Of a stretch of DNA of 7,936 nt, positions 1 through 6,191 are shown piece after piece. The number at the start of each line of letters is the position of its first letter. The first letter of the stretch is position 1. Under the pieces are notes generated by a model, which saw only the letters and a program-made list of their open reading frames with translations, searched no databases and was not told the DNA's origin. Source of the stretch: Bacteroidota bacterium (GTDB lineage: Bacteria > Bacteroidota > Bacteroidia > Bacteroidales > UBA932). The position numbers were made by a program, and so were the translations under genes. The stretch spans positions 1 through 7,936 of the forward strand of contig JAGDMC010000056.1 of the NCBI GenBank assembly GCA_017860395.1. Direction: 5' to 3'.

Positions 1-168
1 ATGGCTTACAAAATTTCTGAAGATTGCACCGCTTGCGGAACTTGTATCGATGAGTGCCCTGTTGAGGCTATCTCTCCCGGCGATATTTACAAAATTGATC
101 CAAATATTTGTTCAGACTGTGGTACTTGTGCCGACGTTTGTCCTGTTGGAGCAATTACTCAAGCATAG
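1..168 (+). CDS. 2[4Fe-4S] ferredoxin, 55 aa
   Basis: Small cytoplasmic electron carrier that passes low-potential electrons between redox enzymes, in anaerobes typically pyruvate:ferredoxin oxidoreductase, hydrogenases or Rnf. The sequence shows two CxxCxxCxxxCP cluster motifs: Cys9/12/15/19 followed by Pro20, and Cys37/40/43/47 followed by Pro48. This is the classic clostridial-type arrangement for two [4Fe-4S] clusters. The 55-residue length and the MAYKIS start match Bacteroidales ferredoxins, so the gene appears complete even though its ATG is the first base of the window and its promoter and ribosome binding site lie outside. It ends in TAG and is followed after 16 bases by a hairpin terminator, so it is probably the end of its transcript. 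The redox partner cannot be told from this context. Confidence 0.96.
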   Translation: MAYKISEDCTACGTCIDECPVEAISPGDIYKIDPNICSDCGTCADVCPVGAITQA

Positions 169-184
169 TTTAAACTAATGAATT

Positions 185-216
185 AAAAAAGGCTGCACAA
201 TTGTGCAGCTTTTTTT
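185..216. terminator. Bidirectional rho-independent terminator between ferredoxin and lipoprotein genes
   Basis: A perfect 18-base palindrome (GCTGCACAATTGTGCAGC, 192-209) gives a 7-bp G/C-containing stem with an AATT loop. It is flanked by six A on the left (185-190) and seven T on the right (210-216), so it reads as hairpin plus T tract on both strands. It can end the ferredoxin transcript rightward and the lipoprotein transcript leftward. The stop codon of the leftward gene (215-217) lies within the T tract. Confidence 0.9.
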
Positions 217-1255
217 ATATCTCTACCCGTCCAAGCGTGAAAGAGCTGAACGGCGCAATTGTGAGGTTTGTCTTGTAGCTTGATGTTGGAAGAAAGTATC
301 CGGGAGTTGTCGATCCTGCGTTTTTTATAACTACGTCCATAATATATATAGTATTTCTTAAAACTCCGGCATTGTTTGATGTTCCGTATCCCGTTTTGTT
401 TACAGGAATTGGATAATAGTATTTTGTTCCGTTAAGCGTTCCTTCAATTACAAGCTTAGTATATTTCACATAGGAGTTCTCCACATCCGTAGTGTTTGAA
501 TATGCATAAAAATGATGCTTTGCAGTATATACGGCATCTCCAATATCCTGAGGAATAGAATCATAAAAAATATTGTTAATCATAGATCCTGAGTAATTTG
601 CAGGGATGTTTGAACCTAAATTATGCACTAATAATGGAACAGTCTCCGAGCCGTCATGAATGACTTTTTTTCCGACAATATTTAAGAGATAAACCTTAAC
701 ATTTTTAAGAGTCATTCCCTCATAGGGCCCTCCGGCAAACTCTGTTTTAAGGCTGTTCAGGACAATTTTAGATACAAACCTTTCAAGACTGATATCAGCA
801 ACACTATTTTCTCCGGCATAAAAATCAAGATCTTTACCAATCATGGTAAAATATCCGGGTTCCTCTTTCAGAAGAGATGTTTGCAATGATAAAAAATTTT
901 CCTCATTCAATATGCCGCCAAACCCTTCATCAATATGCGGATTCGCCAGTATATAAATCTTCTTTTGACCCATCGGGGTTTTAATAGTGATGTTTTTCAA
1001 AGAATCGGGATTAATGATTTTCTTATAGGTGGAAAGGTTGTCGAAGTTGGCGTCGAACAAAAAAATATGAAGTTCTTTTACTCCTCCGGAAACGCCAAGA
1101 GTGTCGTGAAATGAATCTGTCGCTTTTGTGCCGGCTTTTCCTCCATTAAGTCTTATGCTGATTGTGCATTCCTTTCCAATATTTGGTAATGGATCTTTTT
1201 TACAGGATGCAGCCATTATTAATATTGCTGCAATGATAAATAATTTCTCTCTCAT
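215..1255 (-). CDS. Fimbrillin-family (type V pilin-like) lipoprotein, 346 aa
   Basis: Probable secreted surface lipoprotein of the Bacteroidetes fimbrillin (FimA/Mfa1-like) superfamily. Residues 1-17 form a lipoprotein signal peptide (REK, then a hydrophobic stretch) ending in the lipobox-like AASC with lipidated Cys18. An N-terminal beta-rich part follows, with KAGTKATD at 40-47; family members carry a similar basic Thr/Ala segment near the site where Rgp-type proteases cut type V pilins. The phrase RFVSKIVLNSL (159-169) resembles the family's R-x-x-AKI-x-L signature, and YYPIPVNK (280-287) followed by LRNTIYIMDVVIK (299-311) resembles the C-terminal Y-P-I ... RN-x-Y-x-V-x-I pattern. The D-(S/T)-hydrophobic triplets at 51, 84 and 232 match the Bacteroidetes O-glycosylation motif. 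No anchor, tip or other pilin gene is adjacent. It could be a structural pilin, a minor or tip subunit, or a non-pilus adhesin. The family call is by motif recognition only. Confidence 0.72.
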   Translation of the reverse strand: MREKLFIIAAILIMAASCKKDPLPNIGKECTISIRLNGGKAGTKATDSFHDTLGVSGGVKELHIFLFDANFDNLSTYKKIINPDSLKNITIKTPMGQKKIYILANPHIDEGFGGILNEENFLSLQTSLLKEEPGYFTMIGKDLDFYAGENSVADISLERFVSKIVLNSLKTEFAGGPYEGMTLKNVKVYLLNIVGKKVIHDGSETVPLLVHNLGSNIPANYSGSMINNIFYDSIPQDIGDAVYTAKHHFYAYSNTTDVENSYVKYTKLVIEGTLNGTKYYYPIPVNKTGYGTSNNAGVLRNTIYIMDVVIKNAGSTTPGYFLPTSSYKTNLTIAPFSSFTLGRVEI

Positions 1256-1284
1256 GTATAATCGTTTTTTTTTATGATATGCGG

Positions 1285-1292
1285 CAAAAATA
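1285..1292 (-). promoter_or_regulatory. Candidate Bacteroidetes -7 promoter element for the lipoprotein gene
   Basis: On the - strand this reads TATTTTTG, an exact match to the TAnnTTTG -7 element of the Bacteroidetes primary sigma factor. It would start transcription around 1278-1281 and leave a leader of roughly 25 bases. The expected -33 TTTG is not exact: the region 19-23 bases upstream is T-rich (TTTTC, about 1312-1317). The leader contains a run of nine A (1273-1265 on the - strand) just ahead of the ATG, fitting the A-rich, Shine-Dalgarno-poor starts of this phylum. Confidence 0.5.
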
Positions 1293-1310
1293 TCTCACTG
1301 TCAGGAGATA
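1291..1310. repeat. Near-perfect inverted repeat inside the lipoprotein promoter
   Basis: TATCTC (1291-1296) and GAGATA (1305-1310) are exact inverted copies. The spacer extends the symmetry as CTG-T-CAG, so the whole reads as 9-base arms broken only by one extra A at 1297. It lies between the -7 element and the presumed -33 region of the leftward lipoprotein promoter, where a repressor or activator site could act. No known regulator binding site is recognised, and no regulator gene is present in the window. Confidence 0.4.
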
Positions 1311-1403
1311 AGAAAACGAAAACGCCCGAAATATCTGATTCTGTTTAATTATTATATCTTTTTAAAAAAAGCAGGCCATTGAACAGTAAAAGATATATTT
1401 TTC

Positions 1404-1411
1404 TAACTTTG
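1404..1411 (+). promoter_or_regulatory. Candidate Bacteroidetes -7 promoter element for serS-ruvC
   Basis: TAACTTTG is an exact match to the Bacteroidetes -7 consensus TAnnTTTG. ATTG at 1378-1381, 22 bases upstream, could be a degenerate -33 element. Transcription would begin near 1417-1419, leaving a leader of under 20 bases before the serS ATG at 1435. No Shine-Dalgarno sequence is seen in the A/T-rich leader. Confidence 0.55.
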
Positions 1412-1434
1412 AGGCTCCAATTATATAAAATCAT

Positions 1435-2703
1435 ATGCTGAACATTAAACTTTTAAGAGAGCAACCCGAATACGTGATAGAGAGGTTGATGGTCAAGAAT
1501 TTCGACGCCAAGTCAATTATTGAAAAAGTAAACACTCTGGATCAGATTCGCCGTTCCTGCCAGACCGATCAGGATGCTGTTCTTGCAGATCAAAATTCTC
1601 TTGCAAAAGAGATAGGTTCTTTAATGAAAAACGGAAAGAAAGAAGAGGCCGAATCAGCAAAAATTAAGGTGTCCGAGTTGAAAGAAATTTCAAAAGGATT
1701 GGAGAATAAGATTAAAGAGAGTGAAAATGAACTTAATGACCTTCTCGTTCAACTTCCTAACCTCCCGCATATTTCGGTTCCCAGGGGAAAAATGGCCGAA
1801 GACAATGTGATTGTGAGAGAGGGCGGTTCTTTTCCAAAGCTTGAAAATGCTATTCCTCACTGGGAACTTGCAAAAAAATATGACATTATTGATTTTGATC
1901 TTGGAGTAAAACTTACAGGTGCCGGATTTCCTGTTTATAAAGGCAAAGGAGCAAAAATACAGAGGGCTCTCATATCTTTCTTTCTTGACATGAATACAAG
2001 AGCCGGTTATACCGAAGTTCAGCCGCCGCTTATGGTTAACGAAGCATCCGGATATGGTACAGGTCAGCTTCCGGACAAGGGAGAACAGATGTACTTTGTA
2101 GGGCTTGACAATTTTTACCTTATTCCGACTGCCGAAGTTCCTGTTACCAATATTTTCAGAGATGTAATTCTTAACAGGGGAGAAATGCCTGTAAAGATGA
2201 CTGCATATACTCCATGTTTCAGGCGTGAGGCCGGTTCATACGGAAAGGACGTGAGAGGTCTTAACAGGCTTCATCAGTTTGACAAAGTAGAAATCGTTCA
2301 GGTTTCACACCCCGATACCTCTTATTCTGCTTTAGAAGAGATGGTGAAGCATGTAGAAGGCATCGTGCAGTCGCTTAGGCTCCCATACAGAATTCTCAGG
2401 CTATGCGGCGGGGATATGAGTTTTACATCTGCCCTTACATACGATTTTGAAGTTTATTCCGCAGCACAGGAGAGATGGCTTGAAGTGAGCTCGGTATCAA
2501 ATTTTGAATCATTTCAGGCGAATCGCCTTAAACTAAGATACAAGGACGAAACCGGCAAAATTCAACTTGCACATACATTAAACGGGAGTTCGCTTGCCCT
2601 TCCGAGAATCCTTGCGGCAATTCTGGAAAACAATCAGGACAGCAGAGGAATAAAAATTCCTGATGTGCTTAAGGACTATTGCGGTTTTTCTTATATAGAC
2701 TAA
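1435..2703 (+). CDS. serS: Seryl-tRNA synthetase, 422 aa
   Basis: Cytoplasmic class II aminoacyl-tRNA synthetase that activates serine with ATP and loads it onto tRNA-Ser (and tRNA-Sec where present). Residues about 1-110 form the N-terminal tRNA-binding arm: a lysine/glutamate-rich helical hairpin (roughly 27-104) ending in LVQLPNLPH. The catalytic domain follows, with the motif 1 region at GYTEVQPPLMV (191-201), the serine-binding TAEVP loop at 232-236, motif 2 with FRREAGSYGKD at 262-272 and the GLNRLHQFDKVE strand after it, and motif 3 NGSSLALPRILAAILE at 383-398 with its ATP-binding arginine. Length is normal for bacterial SerRS and no key motif is missing. The ATG at 1435 is placed sensibly, giving the standard MLNIKLLRE start. 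ruvC follows 18 bases downstream and probably shares the transcript. Confidence 0.98.
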   Translation: MLNIKLLREQPEYVIERLMVKNFDAKSIIEKVNTLDQIRRSCQTDQDAVLADQNSLAKEIGSLMKNGKKEEAESAKIKVSELKEISKGLENKIKESENELNDLLVQLPNLPHISVPRGKMAEDNVIVREGGSFPKLENAIPHWELAKKYDIIDFDLGVKLTGAGFPVYKGKGAKIQRALISFFLDMNTRAGYTEVQPPLMVNEASGYGTGQLPDKGEQMYFVGLDNFYLIPTAEVPVTNIFRDVILNRGEMPVKMTAYTPCFRREAGSYGKDVRGLNRLHQFDKVEIVQVSHPDTSYSALEEMVKHVEGIVQSLRLPYRILRLCGGDMSFTSALTYDFEVYSAAQERWLEVSSVSNFESFQANRLKLRYKDETGKIQLAHTLNGSSLALPRILAAILENNQDSRGIKIPDVLKDYCGFSYID

Positions 2704-2706
2704 AAC

Positions 2707-2710
2707 GGAG
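2707..2710 (+). promoter_or_regulatory. Possible ribosome binding site for ruvC
   Basis: GGAG sits 11 bases before the ruvC ATG, in the 18-base gap after the serS stop. The spacing is a little long, and Shine-Dalgarno sequences matter less in Bacteroidetes, but it is the only such match in the gap and supports the 2722 start. Confidence 0.4.
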
Positions 2711-2721
2711 TTACCATATTA

Positions 2722-3276
2722 ATGGTCAAAAACAAAGTAATACTGGGCATTGACCCCGGTACGCAAATTCTCGGATTTGGAGTTATTGAGGTGGCAGGCA
2801 GGTCACCCGTATACATAGATATGGGTGTTGTGGATATGAGAAAGGAGAAGGACCATTTTGTTAAAATCAGACAAATTTTTATTGAGGTAACTAACCTTAT
2901 TGAATATTACAAACCGGACGAACTTTCTATTGAGGCCCCTTTTTATGGCAAGAATATTCAATCCATGCTTAAACTTGCCCGGGCGCAGGGTTCTGCAATT
3001 GCGGCAGCTCTTAACAGAAATATGCCCATAACAGAATATGCCCCAAGAAAGATAAAAATGGCTATTACCGGAAAGGGGGCAGCATCAAAGGAACAGGTTG
3101 CCACAATTCTTAAGAACATTCTAAAAGTCGAGGAAAAGCCTGAGTTTCTCGACGCAACCGATGGTCTTGCGGTTGCGCTTTGTCACTATTATCAGCTTAC
3201 CGGTTTTGCCGCCGGAAAGGGAACTCCTAAAAGCTGGGAATCTTTTGTGAAATCAAATCCAAAAAGAGTTAAGTAA
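2722..3276 (+). CDS. ruvC: Crossover junction endodeoxyribonuclease RuvC, 184 aa
   Basis: Dimeric Holliday junction resolvase that makes paired nicks at four-way junctions after RuvAB branch migration, in recombination and DNA repair. The RNase H-like fold is recognisable from ILGIDPGTQILGFGVIE at 7-23, with catalytic Asp11. Glu71 sits in LSIEAPFYGKN (68-78), and Asp144 and Asp147 in LDATDGLAVALCHYY (143-157), completing the four-carboxylate metal site. The APRKIKMAITGKGAASKEQV stretch (107-126) is the conserved DNA-contacting region. Length is close to the 173 residues of the E. coli enzyme, with a short basic C-terminal tail (NPKRVK). It follows serS closely and is likely co-transcribed with it; ruvA and ruvB are not in the window. 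No clear terminator follows the stop. Confidence 0.97.
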   Translation: MVKNKVILGIDPGTQILGFGVIEVAGRSPVYIDMGVVDMRKEKDHFVKIRQIFIEVTNLIEYYKPDELSIEAPFYGKNIQSMLKLARAQGSAIAAALNRNMPITEYAPRKIKMAITGKGAASKEQVATILKNILKVEEKPEFLDATDGLAVALCHYYQLTGFAAGKGTPKSWESFVKSNPKRVK

Positions 3277-3295
3277 TTTTTTTCAATCCAATTTA

Positions 3296-3324
3296 ACCTT
3301 TTGCCAGATCGGTTGTCAAAGGGT
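3296..3324. repeat. Inverted repeat between ruvC and the barrel protein gene
   Basis: ACCTTTTG (3296-3303) can pair with CAAAGGGT (3317-3324): eight pairs, one of them G-T, around a 13-base loop. No T tract follows, so it is not an ordinary terminator. It lies 20 bases after the ruvC stop and about 39 bases before the next ATG, so it could be a transcript-end or leader structure. The rest of this 86-base gap is A/T-rich. I found no exact TAnnTTTG promoter element in it, the nearest thing being TAACCTTTTG, which has two bases too many between TA and TTTG. Confidence 0.3.
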
Positions 3325-3362
3325 AGTTGAATTTATAATTGAATTGATATTTATATACCATT

Positions 3363-6188
3363 ATGAGATATTTTAAAGTAGTTTTTGCTCTGGTTGCATT
3401 TTTGTCTTTGAGTTTAGGAACCCTGTATGCGGAGGAGGTGAAGGATTCAAAAGTAAAACTTACAGTACTGGATAGTCTTAGAAGAGAGCCTGTTGAATTT
3501 GCAACGGCTTCAATAACCCCTCTGGGGTCCGCCACACCTTCAAAATATGCACTTTCCGACAACAGAGGAAAAGTTGAACTGGCCGGTCTGGCAGCAGGGA
3601 AGTACACTATCCGCATTGAATATATGGGATATTTAACTTATTCCAGGCCAATTACTATTGAACAGCAAAGGGTCGTAGATCTTGGAGATATTGCGCTGAA
3701 AGAACAAATGAACACGCTTAATTCTGTTGTGGTTACTGCAGTGGGTAATCCCATTGTAGTAAAAAAGGACACCATAGAGTATAATGCCTCTTCATATAAA
3801 ACGACTGACAATGATATGCTGGAGGAGTTGCTTAAAAAACTTCCAGGCGTGGAAATAGATTCAGACGGGAAAATTACGGCAAACGGTAAGGAAATCAATA
3901 AAATTATGATTGACGGGAAGACCTTCTTCCTTAATGACCCTCAGCTTGCCACAAAGAACATTCCTGCAAAAATTGTAGATAAAGTTAAAGTGGTGGAGAG
4001 AAAATCGGAGCAGGCACAATTTACCGGAATAAATGACGGGAATGAAGAGACTGTAATCGATTTAAGCATTAGACCGGGCATGATGAACGGATGGTTTGGA
4101 AATCTTTCGGCAGGATACGGCACAGATGACAGGTATCAGGCAGCCGGTATGGCCGGTAATTTCAAACAAAAAAGCCAGATTACTTTTATTGGTAACCTTA
4201 ATAATACCAACAACAGGGGCTTTTCGGACATTGCCGGTTCAATGATGTCTGCGATGAGAAGCTCTTCCGGAATGGGAGGCGTGAGAATAGGGGGTGCAAC
4301 AATGAGATTCGGAGGCAATGGAATAACTAAATCCTGGCTGGGCGGAATAAACGGAAACATTGAATCTGCAAACAAAAAACTTAAACTGGGTGGTAACTAC
4401 CTTTACAGCGGAAGCGACAACCTTGCCGTAAGTAAAAGTTTAAGACAAAACTTTTTGACCGACAGTACATTCAATTACTCTCAGTCTACCAAATCAGAAA
4501 CTTATGCAGATGGTCACAGAATGGCACTGCAGCTTGAGTATCAGCTTACAGACAAAGCATCGATTTTATTTCGTCCGAATGTGAGCGTTGGTAAAGGGAA
4601 TTTCAACGACACAAAGGATTTCTGGACAAGAGGAGGCTTAGGTACAAAGATAAATGAAGGCAACAGTGAATCTTACGGAGAAAACAGCTCCCAGTCCGTT
4701 GACGGCGACCTGCTCTTCCGTCAGAAACTGAACAAAGTTGGAAGGACTTTTTCCGTTAATGTTAATTACAGCTTCTCAAACAATGATATTTTCAACGCAA
4801 AGAATTTATCTAAAACGGTGATAGGAGACAAGGCGGACTCAACTGTAATTAATCAGGAGTACAAAATGAATACTCTGGGTTATACTCTTGGTGCAAGGGC
4901 ATCATACACAGAACCCCTTGGCAAGAATTTTTTTATGGAGCTTGCATACCAGTATCGTTACCGGTTTAACAAATCGGATAAGGAAGCCTATAACTTCAAT
5001 AGCCTCACCAACACATACAATCTAAAGGACAGTATCTATTCCAATTCTTTTGAAAATACATTTATTAACCAGACTGTTGAGGCAAATCTCCGCAAAACGG
5101 GAGAAAAGTACAACTATGTTGTGGGATTTAATGTTCAGCCTTCAACAACAAGAAGCATTGGCAGCAACAGGGATTTAAGCCGGTCGGTTGTGAATTTTGC
5201 TCCTATGGCTATGTTTGAATATGCATTTAGCGAAACACAGGAACTGGAAATGAGATATCGCGGAAATACAAGACAACCATCGATAAATCAGCTGCAGCCT
5301 GTACCGGACAACTCAAATCCGCTTTATATACCGTTAGGCAATCCGGATTTGCTTCCTGAGTTTGAACATTCGTTGCGTATTGAATACAGTGATACAAAAA
5401 AAGAGAAGTTCAGGACTTTGAATGCCGGTTTTAATGCCACCTATACAATGGACAAGATTGTAAACAAAAGGTGGTATGACGATTCAGGAGTTCAGTATAC
5501 CATGCCTGTAAACGAACAGGGAGCATACAATGTGAATGCAAATTTCATGTACAATACTCCAATTGCCAAGTCCAAGATATCTATTATGAACTTTACAAGA
5601 GCCGGCGTCAATAAGGGTGTCAGCTTTTCCGGAAGAACAGAGACTACTTTGCTGAAAAACTATACTACTTCGCTCTCTGTAAATGATATGCTCAGATTGA
5701 TGTACAGAGGCACAAAACTTCAGCTGAGTGTTGGAGGAAGAGTTGGTTACAATTATGCCTGGTATACTGTTCAGCAGACAAAAAAACCTGCGACATGGAA
5801 CAATTCTGTAAGCGGTTACATTAACTGGACACTACCTGCTGGTATTAACCTCACTTCAGATGCAGAATACAATTTCTACATCGGATACGGAGAAGGATAC
5901 AATACTCCCGCGATTGTCTGGAACGCAGAAATTTCCAAACTTATGTTTAAGAATACAGGAACACTTCGCTTAAAGATATTTGACATACTTAATCAGTCAA
6001 AAAGCGTTTGGAGAACAACAACAGACAACTATATCGAGGATGTTCAGAACAATATTCTTCAGCAATACTTTATGCTAAGCTTTACCTGGAGATTTGGAAC
6101 ATTTGGCGATAACAGGGGAAGCAGAGGCGGCGATCATGGTCCGGGACCAGGACGCGGGCCGGGAATGGGCGGAATGAGGTTCCATTAA
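3363..6188 (+). CDS. Outer membrane beta-barrel protein, TonB-dependent receptor-like, 941 aa
   Basis: Large outer membrane protein of the Bacteroidetes family with an N-terminal carboxypeptidase regulatory-like domain, a plug-like domain and a C-terminal barrel. Residues 1-23 form a signal peptide (MRYFKVV, hydrophobic core, LYA before Glu24). Residues about 30-113 form the small beta-sandwich, with typical phrases LSDNRGKVELAGLAAGKYTI (64-83) and EYMGYLTY (86-93). The plug-like part (about 118-237) has KKDTIEYNASSY (134-145), LLKKLPGVEID (156-166) and KIMIDGKTFFLNDP (180-193). From about 240 onward alternating aromatic strands indicate the barrel, ending at SFTWRF (906-911). A 30-residue Gly/Pro/Arg-rich tail follows. 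No SusD-like lipoprotein is adjacent, which argues against a classical SusCD glycan uptake pair, and the substrate is unknown. Whether it uses TonB is uncertain, since no clear TonB box was seen. No Shine-Dalgarno sequence precedes the ATG. Confidence 0.88.
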   Translation: MRYFKVVFALVAFLSLSLGTLYAEEVKDSKVKLTVLDSLRREPVEFATASITPLGSATPSKYALSDNRGKVELAGLAAGKYTIRIEYMGYLTYSRPITIEQQRVVDLGDIALKEQMNTLNSVVVTAVGNPIVVKKDTIEYNASSYKTTDNDMLEELLKKLPGVEIDSDGKITANGKEINKIMIDGKTFFLNDPQLATKNIPAKIVDKVKVVERKSEQAQFTGINDGNEETVIDLSIRPGMMNGWFGNLSAGYGTDDRYQAAGMAGNFKQKSQITFIGNLNNTNNRGFSDIAGSMMSAMRSSSGMGGVRIGGATMRFGGNGITKSWLGGINGNIESANKKLKLGGNYLYSGSDNLAVSKSLRQNFLTDSTFNYSQSTKSETYADGHRMALQLEYQLTDKASILFRPNVSVGKGNFNDTKDFWTRGGLGTKINEGNSESYGENSSQSVDGDLLFRQKLNKVGRTFSVNVNYSFSNNDIFNAKNLSKTVIGDKADSTVINQEYKMNTLGYTLGARASYTEPLGKNFFMELAYQYRYRFNKSDKEAYNFNSLTNTYNLKDSIYSNSFENTFINQTVEANLRKTGEKYNYVVGFNVQPSTTRSIGSNRDLSRSVVNFAPMAMFEYAFSETQELEMRYRGNTRQPSINQLQPVPDNSNPLYIPLGNPDLLPEFEHSLRIEYSDTKKEKFRTLNAGFNATYTMDKIVNKRWYDDSGVQYTMPVNEQGAYNVNANFMYNTPIAKSKISIMNFTRAGVNKGVSFSGRTETTLLKNYTTSLSVNDMLRLMYRGTKLQLSVGGRVGYNYAWYTVQQTKKPATWNNSVSGYINWTLPAGINLTSDAEYNFYIGYGEGYNTPAIVWNAEISKLMFKNTGTLRLKIFDILNQSKSVWRTTTDNYIEDVQNNILQQYFMLSFTWRFGTFGDNRGSRGGDHGPGPGRGPGMGGMRFH

Positions 6189-6191
6189 TGG
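6182..6191. other. Shared stop palindrome of two convergent genes
   Basis: CCATTAATGG is a perfect 10-base palindrome. Its central TTAA carries the rightward TAA stop (6186-6188) and the leftward TAA stop (6187-6185). The two coding regions therefore overlap by four bases and have no intergenic spacer. Confidence 0.95.

Noticed and set aside
1288..1336. Direct repeats AAATATCT at 1288-1295 and 1329-1336, with an imperfect inverted copy near 1391, considered as an invertible promoter
   Set aside because: The copies are only eight A/T-rich bases and the inverted one is imperfect; no recombinase gene or long flanking repeats are present.
3327..3355. Near-repeat TTGAATTTATA / TTGATATTTATA before the barrel gene
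   Set aside because: Low-complexity A/T sequence, imperfect, with no supporting context.
3293..4375. Several open frames on the - strand opposite the barrel gene (3293-3616, 3638-3898, 3941-4123, 4136-4375)
   Set aside because: They lie antisense to a well-supported long gene, show no recognisable domain, and have the composition expected of a mirrored frame.
6137..6149. GC-rich dyad TGGTC-CGG-GACCA as an rluD terminator
   Set aside because: No T tract follows on either strand, and it is explained by Gly-Pro codons in the barrel protein tail.
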